From a virus: 26,466 nucleotides of DNA. Every line of letters begins with the position of its first letter. Positions within the stretch are counted from its first letter, which is position 1. Under the pieces are notes generated by a model that was not told the DNA's origin, did not search any database, and was given only the letters and a program-made list of their open reading frames with translations. This document shows positions 1 through 6,899 of this stretch, one piece after another. Where the stretch lies: the IMG/VR virus record IMGVR_UViG_3300046385_000120, positions 1 to 26,466 of that record. One strand, written 5' to 3'. Made by a program: the position numbers and the translations under genes.

Positions 1-409
1 CTGCTTCGCCTTCGCGAATATAACGAAACATGGAACTGATGATTTCAGGACTACGCCACACTTCCACATAGTCAATTGAGTTGGCAACAGGATTATGCAC
101 CTTTACACGCCAAATCAAGTTGCCATTATCACGGCTTGTTTCAAAGATTTGATTGTGTGGGTTCCATGCAGTTTGCATGTGAGCAGTCTGCTTGCGTAGG
201 TTCAGTCCAGTACCAGTGGCATTATTTCCACCGTTGAAATAATTGGCAACAAAGTCATCGTTACGATCACGGTGCTTACACCAAATGTAACGCACTGCCC
301 AAGGACCTTGGCGGTCGGGAATAACCAATGGTGGTAATTGTTCACCGTCGGGTAATGTCCATTGTGGATCTGCAATTGCCAAATATGTGCTGTTAAAATT
401 CAAACTCAT
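1..409 (-). CDS. Unknown phage protein, C-terminus outside window
   Basis: Open frame from an ATG at 409 running off the left edge, at least 136 residues, beginning MSLNFNSTYLAIADPQWTLP. It is rich in Trp, Tyr, Asn and Arg and has no signal peptide or membrane segment. I do not recognise a family. The ATG follows directly on the TAA of the upstream gene (410-412), and an AGGAG Shine-Dalgarno lies inside the last codons of that gene, so the two are translationally coupled. It is the visible end of the operon started at 2841-2869. Confidence 0.75.
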   Translation of the reverse strand, partial: MSLNFNSTYLAIADPQWTLPDGEQLPPLVIPDRQGPWAVRYIWCKHRDRNDDFVANYFNGGNNATGTGLNLRKQTAHMQTAWNPHNQIFETSRDNGNLIWRVKVHNPVANSIDYVEVWRSPEIISSMFRYIREGEA

Positions 410-694
410 TTAGTTCTCCTGTTGCTTGTAGTTATTGTATTCTGGAGAAGTATTTTGACCAAAGTACCAAATGAAACACTCATCGTTGTCGTGCCACGAA
501 ACATCTGTGGCGTATAATGGAATTTCCCAATGGTTCAAGACAGCGTTGGCCATCAGCAGCAACATGTCATGGTTGTTTTTATATTCGTCTAGTCCAAAGT
601 ACCAAGCAATACAAAAATTATCGCAGTCGGCTGCGTCTAGATAACACAGGATTAGATCCATTTCTGTCATTTCATTTACTTTTAAATTTATCAT
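410..694 (-). CDS. Hypothetical protein, 94 aa
   Basis: Acidic, aromatic-rich small protein (starts MINLKVNEMTEMDLILCYLD) with no recognisable domain. It contains two similar motifs, AWYFG and IWYFG, and the neighbour at 701-970 has IFWTFG in a comparable place, so the two may be distant paralogues; that is only a visual impression. It ends TAA, directly abutting the ATG of the next gene, and is 6 nt from the upstream stop. Member of the minus-strand operon. Confidence 0.6.
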   Translation of the reverse strand: MINLKVNEMTEMDLILCYLDAADCDNFCIAWYFGLDEYKNNHDMLLLMANAVLNHWEIPLYATDVSWHDNDECFIWYFGQNTSPEYNNYKQQEN

Positions 695-700
695 TTTATT

Positions 701-970
701 TTATTGAGAACTACCATGTAAACATAAACCGGACAATTTGAGCAGGACAGCAACCTCGTCGTCGACATCTGCCCAAATACAAATATCAAATTGATATTTG
801 ACACTATTACCAAATGTCCAGAATATTCGGTCAGCTGGAATATCAAACTCCTTTAGCATTTCAAATTCAGGTTTCTGCATCCAATTCCACACTGCGGCAC
901 CTGCATAAATTTCTACATCTGCATCACCTGCATCACCCAGCTTTAGATTGACCAGTTTTACTCGTTGCAT
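701..970 (-). CDS. Hypothetical protein, 89 aa
   Basis: Small acidic protein starting MQRVKLVNLKLGDAGDADVE, with no recognised domain, signal or membrane span. The ATG at 970 lies inside the last codons of the upstream gene (958-1268), so they overlap by 13 nt and are probably coupled. Ends TAA. Same operon as the serine hydrolase. Confidence 0.6.
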   Translation of the reverse strand: MQRVKLVNLKLGDAGDADVEIYAGAAVWNWMQKPEFEMLKEFDIPADRIFWTFGNSVKYQFDICIWADVDDEVAVLLKLSGLCLHGSSQ

Positions 971-1268
971 TTTAACACCAATTTGGCCATGACAAGATCT
1001 TCACGCGACTCAAATCCCAACGCAAGTTTATACACTCTTTCAAAAGATCTATGATCAAACATTTCGCCTGTTTGTGCATTAACAACTTTTATATGATGCT
1101 CTTGCAATTCAGCTGCAACCTGCAAGAATGTGCTGGTGAAGCAAGGTATAGTCATTGGCACTGGTGCCATCCAAAAAAAACAAACGTTTTGTAAACCAAC
1201 CAATGATGAGTTTTTATGTCGGTGCACCACGGCCCTTCTAGCAGGCTTCTGTTGAATGATTTGGCCAT
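958..1268 (-). CDS. Hypothetical protein with apparent -1 frameshift at a T8 run
   Basis: The ATG at 1268 directly follows the TAA of the hydrolase gene and opens a frame (MAKSFNRSLLEGPWCTDIKT...) that stays sensible up to a run of eight T (1173-1180 on the plus strand is A8). After the run the continuing protein-like frame is shifted by -1 and ends ...VMAKLVLKCNE at a TAA at 958, overlapping the next gene. Joined, the product is about 103 residues. The 90-residue version with a GTG at 1230 lacks a good start. Either transcriptional or ribosomal slippage on T8 or a homopolymer sequencing error would explain this. Function unknown. Confidence 0.5.
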
Positions 1269-2396
1269 TTAATTATTTTGCCAATTAACAAACAAGTCCC
1301 GTACTTTTGCTATATAAGATTCTTTGTAACTTGTAACTACCAGGATACGTTCTTTTTCTGGATCAACCCCTACCCGCTGGCCACCATAACCAACCCACCA
1401 ATATGATGGTCGTGGTCCACTTGTGCTAATCCAAGTTTGATATCCATATTCTCGATACAACCGACCAGTGTTGCCATTATTGGTAATCTGTGGGCTAGTA
1501 GCATCTTTAATAAACCGTTGCTGACACACAGTTCCCTTTTTAGATAAATGCACAGTGTACATTGCAAGTTTTGCCCAATCTCGAGTCGTTGCACTAAATC
1601 CTGCCTGTGCAATTGCCTTGTTATCTTTGTCCAACAACCAATACCCAGCACCTTCAGCACCAATTTTAGACCAAATGTGTTGTTCAAATTGCTTGATAAA
1701 ACCGCCATTTTTGTCAATGACATTGGCCAGTGCAAGAGTATCAGTGCCCGAGTATCTGAACTCTTTTCCACTGGTAATATCTCTCTCTTTAACCTTGTTT
1801 AAATACTCAACACCAGAAAGTCGTTGAGATCGTTCCAGTTCCCAACCGTCACAATCTGCGCCCTTGATGCAACCATCTTTCTTCCACAAATGGTCGCCAG
1901 ACGACAATGCTTTTCTTACTCCGGAGCTCATAGTGAGCAAGTTGCGCACTGTTGCTTCTCCATAAACTGTACCTTTAAGGTCGTCACTGTAATTTTGAGC
2001 TGGCTGGTTATAGTCAATTGAGTCTGTTTCACAATTCATCAAACCCAAGGTATAAGCTGTTAGACTTTTGCTCATTGACCAGCTAAAGTTTGGACGAGTA
2101 GCAGAAGCTGGCGAGTTGTATGCTTCAAATATAACTTCTCCTCGTTCAACCATAATGATACTAAGCAGTGGATTCTCGCTTGCCAACTGTTGTGCTTGTT
2201 TTACAATATCAACTTCTTTACCAGTGGGATTTCGGCTGGGAAGAATTAACGGATTAGAACCTGGCGGGTATCGATGATTTTTAAATTCAAATGACATGTC
2301 CCCTGATGCTCGGCGGGCTGATACTTCGGCAAATGTGTTTTGAGATAATGCATTATTAGAAATAACCAATAATACAATAAACAAGAATTTTTTCAT
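1269..2396 (-). CDS. Secreted serine beta-lactamase-like hydrolase
   Basis: A 375-residue protein with an N-terminal signal peptide (MKKFLFIVLLVISNNALS, cleavage near residue 18). It belongs to the serine beta-lactamase / penicillin-binding-protein-like hydrolases, closest in style to the class C / 6-aminohexanoate-dimer hydrolase group. Visible motifs are SxxK as SMSK at 107-110 (nucleophile S107), a tyrosine motif YSG at 215-217 in place of YxN, and a GYGGQ box near 336-340 where KTG/HxG is expected. An ATG at 2396 is chosen over the GTG at 2402 because the signal peptide starts there. It overlaps the upstream membrane-protein stop region. Substrate unknown: an ester, amide or peptidoglycan link is possible. 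A secreted enzyme of this class is unusual in a phage operon. Confidence 0.85.
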   Translation of the reverse strand: MKKFLFIVLLVISNNALSQNTFAEVSARRASGDMSFEFKNHRYPPGSNPLILPSRNPTGKEVDIVKQAQQLASENPLLSIIMVERGEVIFEAYNSPASATRPNFSWSMSKSLTAYTLGLMNCETDSIDYNQPAQNYSDDLKGTVYGEATVRNLLTMSSGVRKALSSGDHLWKKDGCIKGADCDGWELERSQRLSGVEYLNKVKERDITSGKEFRYSGTDTLALANVIDKNGGFIKQFEQHIWSKIGAEGAGYWLLDKDNKAIAQAGFSATTRDWAKLAMYTVHLSKKGTVCQQRFIKDATSPQITNNGNTGRLYREYGYQTWISTSGPRPSYWWVGYGGQRVGVDPEKERILVVTSYKESYIAKVRDLFVNWQNN

Positions 2397-2398
2397 AA

Positions 2399-2620
2399 TC
2401 ACTTTCGTTGTGAAAGATTAACAATTATTCCAAGAACCAGGGCAACTGCAATTAACCAAATGCCTTGAAAGACCCAAAACAACACCGGATAGTTTTCCCA
2501 AAAACTCAAGACCAGCAACTCAAAGCCAACTGCCAACGAAACAAGTCCAGACAACACCATCAAACCAACCACTGCAATCAATCGCTGTGTTGACTTTACT
2601 TCAGCTTGTGTGTTGCGCAT
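2399..2620 (-). CDS. Small two-TM membrane protein, 73 aa
   Basis: Starts MRNTQAEVKSTQRLIAV and has two hydrophobic segments (about residues 13-35 and 44-66) followed by a short basic tail (NLSQRK). The start at 2620 overlaps the end of the upstream gene by 20 nt; the stop is UGA, 2 nt before the hydrolase ATG. It sits beside a secreted hydrolase, so an envelope role is plausible, but no family is recognised. The GTG/ATG at 2728 that would give 109 residues lies inside the upstream gene and is rejected. Confidence 0.65.
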   Translation of the reverse strand: MRNTQAEVKSTQRLIAVVGLMVLSGLVSLAVGFELLVLSFWENYPVLFWVFQGIWLIAVALVLGIIVNLSQRK

Positions 2621-2819
2621 CAGTAAGCTCGCGGTGCTGAACGATATAACTGGCTTTGGGAAATGCAAGTCGCAAGGCCTTGTCCATTTTGCGTTCCAGT
2701 TCTTCACGCCGATTGGCCTGGATCTCATTTGGCAAAATTACTTCACTTTCCTGTGGTACCCACCGTCCTACCCACTTGCCATTTTCTTTTGCTACGCCAA
2801 CTTTGATATGTACGATCAT
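2601..2819 (-). CDS. Hypothetical protein, 72 aa
   Basis: First gene of the leftmost operon, starting MIVHIKVGVAKENGKWVGRW, with AAGGAG 5 nt before the ATG. The centre (NRREELERKMDKALRLAFPK) looks helical and charged. It has no known domain. UGA stop, overlapping the next gene by 20 nt. Transcribed from the consensus promoter at 2841-2869. Confidence 0.7.
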   Translation of the reverse strand: MIVHIKVGVAKENGKWVGRWVPQESEVILPNEIQANRREELERKMDKALRLAFPKASYIVQHRELTDAQHTS

Positions 2820-2840
2820 AAAGTCTCCTTGTGTTTATCT

Positions 2841-2869
2841 ATTATAAGCTAAGTTTACTTCGTTGTCAA
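2841..2869 (-). promoter_or_regulatory. Sigma-70 promoter (P1)
   Basis: On the minus strand TTGACA, 17-nt spacer, TATAAT, then AGATAAACACAAGGAG running into the Shine-Dalgarno of the 72-residue gene. Perfect consensus. Confidence 0.9.
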
Positions 2870-2887
2870 CCTATTTATAAATACCGT

Positions 2888-3532
2888 ATGAGCTACTATA
2901 AAACTGTACAATTTAAATTTTCAGATCAGGCCTGGACTTGGTTGCAGGATTTTTTCAATCCAATCATGTTAGAATACCAAAAGTCTGCACCTGCTATTTC
3001 GGCACTGGTCGCATTCAAAGAGCCAGAACATCAACAGCTACTACAAAGTTCAGCCTGGCACGAACTTACAAAGTTCTTACAAACCTACAACATCAATGAT
3101 CCTTATCCACAACTGTTCATTTATAAAAAATTGTCAAGACCACGTGAAATAGTTTTAGGGAATCCTCACATTGACACAACAGGCAAAGGTGGTACTGCTG
3201 TTGATGTTCCTACACGTTTTAACATTTTAATGCAAGGTGACGAAAACACCGAAATGGTTTGGTGGAACTATGATCGCCACAGTAGCGTGGTTGCACAGTC
3301 TAGTTTTGTAAGGCCTGACGGACAAAGTGTAGGGAGACTACAGGCTGCTGGAGAAACATTGAAAGAAAAATGGGATTCGATTGGCGATCCAATCGCGCAA
3401 AGTAACTCATTGGTTAAACAACAACAATTTGCCAGCTTTGTAAGAACTGACAAGTTGCATGCATTGAACTGGACTGGTGCCAACTCAAGACTTATACTAA
3501 GTGTGCGATCCTTAGAAGCTTGGCAATTTTAA
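2888..3532 (+). CDS. 2OG-Fe(II) oxygenase-like protein
   Basis: A 214-residue protein (MSYYKTVQFKFSDQAW...). The pattern fits the double-stranded beta-helix 2-oxoglutarate/Fe(II) oxygenases: HxD at H94/D96 (NPHIDT), a distal H191 and R201 ten residues later (HALNWTGANSRLILSVR). No substrate can be inferred. The chosen ATG at 2888 is the first in a clearly protein-like stretch, but it lacks a Shine-Dalgarno; a T4-late-like TATAAATA lies at 2876-2883, too close to drive this start with a normal leader. It is one of few plus-strand genes and converges on the GNAT gene. Confidence 0.65.
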   Translation: MSYYKTVQFKFSDQAWTWLQDFFNPIMLEYQKSAPAISALVAFKEPEHQQLLQSSAWHELTKFLQTYNINDPYPQLFIYKKLSRPREIVLGNPHIDTTGKGGTAVDVPTRFNILMQGDENTEMVWWNYDRHSSVVAQSSFVRPDGQSVGRLQAAGETLKEKWDSIGDPIAQSNSLVKQQQFASFVRTDKLHALNWTGANSRLILSVRSLEAWQF

Positions 3533-3580
3533 TTACTTTGGTTTACTGTTGGCTCAAGGTACACCAAGACAACCACAAAC

Positions 3581-4093
3581 TTACTGATCAAATGACTGAT
3601 ACATTCTGTAGAATTGTGGCTTTAGCCCAACTCGTTCACTACTTTTCAATCTCGAGGCATTATCAACGTGCACATGAGAAGCAATGTGATTGCCGCCTCG
3701 CATCTTTACAAACTTGACCACGTACTTGTGTAGCAGTTGGTTAATTCGTTTGCCTCGTTCGTTGGGATGCGTAAATGACAGTGTGATCCAGCCACCGCGA
3801 GAAAACGGCCGGTATTCAAACACAATGCCACCAACCACACAATTGTTGCTGTCAGTGGCATAAACACAATGAGACTTGTTGACGTCGGCCCACACAACCA
3901 TTGGGGCTGCAAAACCAGTTTCAATGATTTCTGCGTAAGTCTTTAAAAACAGTGTCATTGCATTACTGCCTGCAATAACATCTGTAAACGAAATTTTAAG
4001 TTCGCGGCCAGTTGCGTCTGTTTCAGTGCCCACTATTTGATCGCAGGCCGGAACAAGCAACGGCGCTTTGGGAATAGGTAAATTTGTAAACAT
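3581..4093 (-). CDS. GNAT-family N-acetyltransferase
   Basis: A 170-residue protein matching the GNAT fold. After an N-terminal helical part come beta-strand segments (VVGGIVFEYRP, GWITLSFTHP), then motif A (NERGKRINQLLHKYVVKFVK), where the R/Q-x-x-G-x-G/A loop binds acetyl-CoA, then a strand with HIASHVHVDN and a C-terminal GLKPQFYRMYQSF. Substrate unknown. The promoter at 4099-4127 places the transcription start at about 4092, on the ATG itself, suggesting a leaderless mRNA. Ends near, and convergent with, the oxygenase-like gene. Confidence 0.75.
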   Translation of the reverse strand: MFTNLPIPKAPLLVPACDQIVGTETDATGRELKISFTDVIAGSNAMTLFLKTYAEIIETGFAAPMVVWADVNKSHCVYATDSNNCVVGGIVFEYRPFSRGGWITLSFTHPNERGKRINQLLHKYVVKFVKMRGGNHIASHVHVDNASRLKSSERVGLKPQFYRMYQSFDQ

Positions 4094-4098
4094 GTTTT

Positions 4099-4127
4099 AT
4101 TTTAGTATATTTTGTTACTGGTGTCAA
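4099..4127 (-). promoter_or_regulatory. Sigma-70 promoter (P2) for the GNAT gene
   Basis: Minus strand TTGACA, 17 nt, TAAAAT. The -10 box ends 6 nt before the ATG at 4093, leaving essentially no leader. Confidence 0.75.
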
Positions 4128-4245
4128 GCTCAAGTGCTTCAAATATGTTGTTGTATGCATCTACGCACTTGATGAGTTTGCAACAGCATGATTCATATAA
4201 CAAAACGCATAGCACCCTCAGCTCGTTGTTGAACAAGTTGTTGCG
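4102..4245 (-). CDS. Possible small ORF without good start
   Basis: A stop-free, protein-like frame follows the terminator at 4267-4302 on the minus strand and ends ...YNNIFEALELDTSNKIY at a TAA at 4102. There is no ATG; only TTG or GTG starts are available and no clear ribosome-binding site. It may be a degraded gene end left between the terminator and promoter P2. Weak call. Confidence 0.25.
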   Translation of the reverse strand, partial: RNNLFNNELRVLCVLLYESCCCKLIKCVDAYNNIFEALELDTSNKIY

Positions 4246-4266
4246 TAATTCAAGTAAATTTAAGTC

Positions 4267-4302
4267 AAAAAAAAAAGGATCCCTTAGGGATCCTTTTTTT
4301 TT
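4267..4302 (-). terminator. Bidirectional rho-independent terminator
   Basis: Perfect hairpin GGATCCC-TTA-GGGATCC flanked by A10 on one side and T9 on the other, so it can stop transcription from both directions. It directly follows the CCA end of tRNA-Arg and ends the small tRNA unit. Confidence 0.9.
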
Positions 4303-4378
4303 GGTACCACTGGCGAGATTCAAACTCACATCGTACGCTTTAGAAGAGCGTTGCCTTATTCAATTAGACCACAGTGGT
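4302..4378 (-). tRNA. tRNA-Arg(TCT)
   Basis: Seven-bp acceptor stem ACCACTG/CAGTGGT, T-arm, and anticodon loop CTTCTAA (anticodon TCT) on a 5-bp stem. CCA is encoded, with discriminator A. It decodes AGA. Last gene before the terminator. Confidence 0.93.
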
Positions 4379-4390
4379 ATTATTTGGCAA

Positions 4391-4555
4391 TTACTTGCGA
4401 GCTTCTTTTGGCTCGCGCTTGATAACAACTGCGGCTGCAAGTTCCGCTTGAATCATTGCACGTTTAAAAGCATTGCGAGCATGTGCGTCCACAATGGAAC
4501 ACATCAGACGCTTTGATTGCTTGCTTAGTTTGAATGTTTTGCCTGGTTTGATCAT
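4391..4555 (-). CDS. Basic 54-aa protein between two tRNA genes
   Basis: Starts MIKPGKTFKLSKQSKRLMCS and ends VVIKREPKEARK with a TAA stop. Strongly basic, with a helical Ala-rich middle (RAMIQAELAAAVV). It sits exactly between tRNA-Ser and tRNA-Arg in one transcript from the promoter at 4702-4730. The ribosome-binding site is weak (AAGAAAG about 8 nt upstream). It resembles short conserved phage proteins I have seen with the same KTFKLSKQ start; no function is known. RNA binding is possible from charge and position. Confidence 0.65.
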   Translation of the reverse strand: MIKPGKTFKLSKQSKRLMCSIVDAHARNAFKRAMIQAELAAAVVIKREPKEARK

Positions 4556-4576
4556 AAGTTTCTTTCTTTGGTTAAT

Positions 4577-4668
4577 TGGCGGAAACGGTGAGATTCGAAC
4601 TCACGGGACGGTTTAAAGCGTCCGACTCCTTAGCAAGGAGCTGCCTTCGACCACTCGGCCACGTTTCC
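4577..4668 (-). tRNA. tRNA-Ser(GCT)
   Basis: Class II tRNA with long variable arm. Acceptor GGAAACG/CGTTTCC, anticodon loop TTGCTAA on a CTCC/GGAG stem, encoded CCA, discriminator G. Decodes AGC/AGU. First gene after promoter P3. Confidence 0.93.
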
Positions 4669-4701
4669 TAAATCTTTATAGTAATTGCTTGCTATGTATC
4701 T

Positions 4702-4730
4702 ATTATAACATAGTTATCACTTGTTGTCAA
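4702..4730 (-). promoter_or_regulatory. Sigma-70 promoter (P3) for tRNA-Ser/tRNA-Arg unit
   Basis: TTGACA, 17 nt, TATAAT, followed by AGATACATAGCA. The -35 box overlaps the UGA stop of the 61-residue gene upstream. Confidence 0.9.
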
Positions 4731-4912
4731 CACTGACTTTGAGATAAACGTTCAATTAAATTGGCAGCTTCTTCCAATAGGTCAGCAATGCGATCTGGCC
4801 GACCTTCCTGCACTGATAGCCGGCCTGGAATCTGCCGCCTGATCTCTGCACGTTTGCGTAAGCGAAAGACTAGACTTTGTTCAGAGACAGGTAAGTGGTT
4901 TTCGTCAATCAT
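4727..4912 (-). CDS. Conserved short phage protein, 61 aa
   Basis: Starts MIDENHLPVSEQSLVFRLRK. The core RLRKRAEIRRQIPGR followed by RPDRIADLLEEAANLIERL is a sequence type common in short phage proteins of unknown role; it is basic then amphipathic-helical. The ATG overlaps the UGA of the preceding EHFGVEE protein (ATGA) and uses the GGAG inside that protein's last codons as ribosome-binding site. Ends UGA inside promoter P3. Confidence 0.75.
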   Translation of the reverse strand: MIDENHLPVSEQSLVFRLRKRAEIRRQIPGRLSVQEGRPDRIADLLEEAANLIERLSQSQC

Positions 4913-5169
4913 TCTTCAACTCCGAAATGTTCTTTGATCTGTTTAATGATTGTGTCTGTAATAATGCCCTCTGGTTCACCATCGCAGCACCCACACTTAC
5001 ATGGCTCCACAATTTCAATACATTCCTTGACAATCAATTCAGCGAATTTTTCAAAGTCAATCTTTTCAGTGCTAGTAATTGCAGGAAACCACTCACCAAA
5101 ATAGTCTTGGGTTACGCTACCGAAATCTACGCCAGCCTGTCGAGCAAGTTCTTTAATTCGTTCGTTCAT
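4909..5169 (-). CDS. MNERIKEL...EHFGVEE family protein, 86 aa
   Basis: One of a set of paralogues here (others at 7012-7204, 7201-7455 and 7452-7670). The family pattern is MNERIKEL at the start, KFAELIV(K/R)EC in the middle and EHFGVEE at the end. This copy has an insert with CKCGCC that might bind metal. ATG 5169 is preferred over 5181: it gives the family start and a GGATGG ribosome-binding site 8 nt upstream. Its last codons carry the GGAG used by the next gene. Function unknown; such proteins are frequent in aquatic phages. Confidence 0.8.
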   Translation of the reverse strand: MNERIKELARQAGVDFGSVTQDYFGEWFPAITSTEKIDFEKFAELIVKECIEIVEPCKCGCCDGEPEGIITDTIIKQIKEHFGVEE

Positions 5170-5170
5170 T

Positions 5171-5254
5171 TTAGAATCCATCCTTGATAATGATTGCCAG
5201 ACCCATGATGACCACAGGCAAGAGGACCCATGCTAGGTTGATAATTGCGGTCAT
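5171..5254 (-). CDS. 27-aa single-TM microprotein
   Basis: MTAIINLAWVLLPVVIMGLA then IIIKDGF: almost entirely one membrane-spanning helix. AAGGA lies 6 nt before the ATG. It starts 9 nt after the stop of the upstream gene and its TAA is 1 nt from the ATG of the next gene, so it is locked into the operon. No function known; small phage membrane proteins often act on envelope or superinfection, which is only a guess. Confidence 0.65.
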   Translation of the reverse strand: MTAIINLAWVLLPVVIMGLAIIIKDGF

Positions 5255-5263
5255 TTCTTTTCC

Positions 5264-5563
5264 TTAAGCTGATACAAAACCAAGTTTGTCGAGTTCGTTA
5301 CGGTCGACAAACTTCATACCAATCACCTGTAGAAACTTGTTCCATGCTTCGGCTTCGGTGTCGCAGTCAAACTCCATACCACAGTCATCATTGCCCCAAA
5401 CACAAGTGCGCCAGACGGGTGGATGAGCAGGGATGTGGGATGTGATGTTGCCGTTGAAAACGCATTGAACAAACATCTGTTTTTCAACACCATTGTACCA
5501 GCCTTCAATGTTGTAAGACCCGCACCAGTCATCTTGTGTTGGCTTCAATACTTCTACTCTCAT
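5264..5563 (-). CDS. Hypothetical protein, 99 aa
   Basis: Starts MRVEVLKPTQDDWCGSYNIE with GGAG 8 nt upstream; ends TAA. Five Cys residues (including WCGSY, CVFNG, CVWGND, DDCG, DCDTE) and many aromatic and acidic residues. It contains a DTEAEAWNKF helix typical of short phage proteins. No family recognised. First gene of the operon from the promoter at 5590-5618. Confidence 0.7.
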   Translation of the reverse strand: MRVEVLKPTQDDWCGSYNIEGWYNGVEKQMFVQCVFNGNITSHIPAHPPVWRTCVWGNDDCGMEFDCDTEAEAWNKFLQVIGMKFVDRNELDKLGFVSA

Positions 5564-5589
5564 ACCAGTTCTCCATTTGCTATGTGTTT

Positions 5590-5618
5590 ATTATAGCAAA
5601 AAGATCCTGGTCGGTCAA
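5590..5618 (-). promoter_or_regulatory. Sigma-70 promoter (P4) inside a terminator dyad
   Basis: TTGACC, 17 nt, TATAAT, then AAACACATAGCA. The -35 box lies in the loop of the terminator at 5598-5637, so terminator and promoter share DNA. Confidence 0.85.
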
Positions 5619-5637
5619 CCGAAATCAGGATCTTTTT
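5598..5637 (-). terminator. Terminator after the RNA ligase gene
   Basis: Stem AAAAAGATCCTG/CAGGATCTTTTT with a loop of about 15 nt, able to work both ways. On the minus strand it would end the operon that closes with the RNA ligase gene. Confidence 0.75.
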
Positions 5638-5746
5638 GCTTCTAAATTGTAACACTAAAGTACTACTTCAATGGACTTGTGAAATATGCAACAAATCCGG
5701 CAAAGGAAAAGGCATATTCACACGATTTCACGGAAATAATTGCAAA

Positions 5747-6634
5747 TCACTTACTCAAAAATGATCGGATATAGTCTAGCCGAGACTGTTCGTCCATGTT
5801 ATTGAACTCCTCACGCATTGCTGATAAATGGTCCACTAAAGGAAAATACTCTTCCTCAACAAGTTCTTTGTTCAGAGAAAGAATATCTTTCCTTCGTGCT
5901 AGTGCCTTTTGAACCAGATAAGCAGGACTCTTGATCTTAAATGCTTGACCGTCAATGGCATAAGCAACATAACCCTCATGCTTACACGACTTGCTCAATT
6001 TGACTAGTTCGCCTACTGTTGTAGTGAATCCTTCTACCTTGTGACAATTAAACATATCTGCCATCTGAGATAGTACTTCAATATCGTGTCCAATTTTGCT
6101 TCCCCAGGTTTTTTCACGATATCCCAACAAGTGAAGGCCTTCCTCTTCTTGGATAATATGTGGATCACTCTTGTGACATGCTTCAAACATAAAAGTCATG
6201 TCGCGGCAGTCATCGGCCATCAATGCCATTTGCCAGTCTGCCCAAGGCATGTGCTCGAGCATCATTTCTTTTGCCATAGCAACAAAGTCACCCGAGGTAG
6301 ACCCAGTTGTGGACACTAGAACATCACCTGCATGCCATGTTAAGCTCACCATGAAACCGTTAACCTTACGGAAAGCAGTTACGATAGTATCAATCTCAGA
6401 AAACACAGGTGCACGGTCTTCAATTTGATAATTATAGATTTTCTGAAACGGATAAGAGATTAGATTAAAGTCTTTATCAATCACTGATCCGCGGCAGTGT
6501 TCCAGATACTCGTCCCAAAGATTATCATAAAAAACACGCTTTTTATATTTGAGTACATAGATACCTTCTCCAGCCTCTTTCATGTTCACAAGGCCCGAAG
6601 TCTCTACATACTTTTTCAATTCTTCTTTAAACAT
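5747..6634 (-). CDS. rnlA: T4 Rnl1-type RNA ligase
   Basis: A 295-residue ATP-dependent RNA ligase. Nucleotidyltransferase motifs are in order: motif I KVNG with K90 as the AMP-accepting lysine, an upstream CRGSVID (R48) typical of Rnl1, motif III TFMFEA at 147-152, motif IV HEGYV at 219-223 and motif V KIKS at 233-236. T4 Rnl1 (374 residues) repairs tRNA anticodon loops cut by host nucleases; the shorter C-terminal domain here may change tRNA specificity. No polynucleotide kinase is visible in this window. The ATG overlaps the stop of a 9-codon ORF (TAATG). The UGA stop is followed by 27 further sense codons in frame. Confidence 0.9.
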   Translation of the reverse strand: MFKEELKKYVETSGLVNMKEAGEGIYVLKYKKRVFYDNLWDEYLEHCRGSVIDKDFNLISYPFQKIYNYQIEDRAPVFSEIDTIVTAFRKVNGFMVSLTWHAGDVLVSTTGSTSGDFVAMAKEMMLEHMPWADWQMALMADDCRDMTFMFEACHKSDPHIIQEEEGLHLLGYREKTWGSKIGHDIEVLSQMADMFNCHKVEGFTTTVGELVKLSKSCKHEGYVAYAIDGQAFKIKSPAYLVQKALARRKDILSLNKELVEEEYFPLVDHLSAMREEFNNMDEQSRLDYIRSFLSK

Positions 6635-6663
6635 TATTCAACTCCGAAATGTTCTTTAAACAT
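6634..6663 (-). other. Nine-codon ORF, remnant EHFGVE coupling module
   Basis: Encodes MFKEHFGVE and ends TAA. Both ends overlap neighbours as TAATG: its start overlaps the stop of the 78-residue gene and its stop overlaps the RNA ligase start. It carries the same CGGAGTTGAA core as the C-termini of the paralogous family and so provides the Shine-Dalgarno for the ligase gene. Confidence 0.6.
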
Positions 6664-6899
6664 TATTTCAACATCCGTTTGAAAATAGGAAGTACCCTAC
6701 GATACAATTTTTCACATCGAGCATCAATCTGTTGCAAGCCTAGGTTCTGGTGCATCATGTAGTAATTTTCATTGCTACGATTTGCGTAAAACTTTGCTGC
6801 CGCCGATGCATTCCGAAATGACTTGGTACGATATGAACCGGCATTGACCAAAACACTTTTTACCACTGTGGCTTTGATTTTTTCTTTAAACATTTTCAT
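6663..6899 (-). CDS. Basic hypothetical protein, 78 aa
   Basis: Starts MKMFKEKIKATVVKSVLVNA and ends VLPIFKRMLK with a TAA stop. Highly basic, with Tyr and Asn in the middle (FYANRSNENYYMMHQN). The ATG overlaps the UGA of the 38-residue membrane protein (ATGA). Possibly nucleic-acid binding from charge and its position just before the RNA ligase; no family recognised. Confidence 0.65.
   Translation of the reverse strand: MKMFKEKIKATVVKSVLVNAGSYRTKSFRNASAAAKFYANRSNENYYMMHQNLGLQQIDARCEKLYRRVLPIFKRMLK

Noticed and set aside
2876-2883. T4-type late promoter TATAAATA
   Set aside because: It lies 5 nt before the ATG of the oxygenase-like gene, too close to act for that gene, and the other plus-strand genes show no equal motif.
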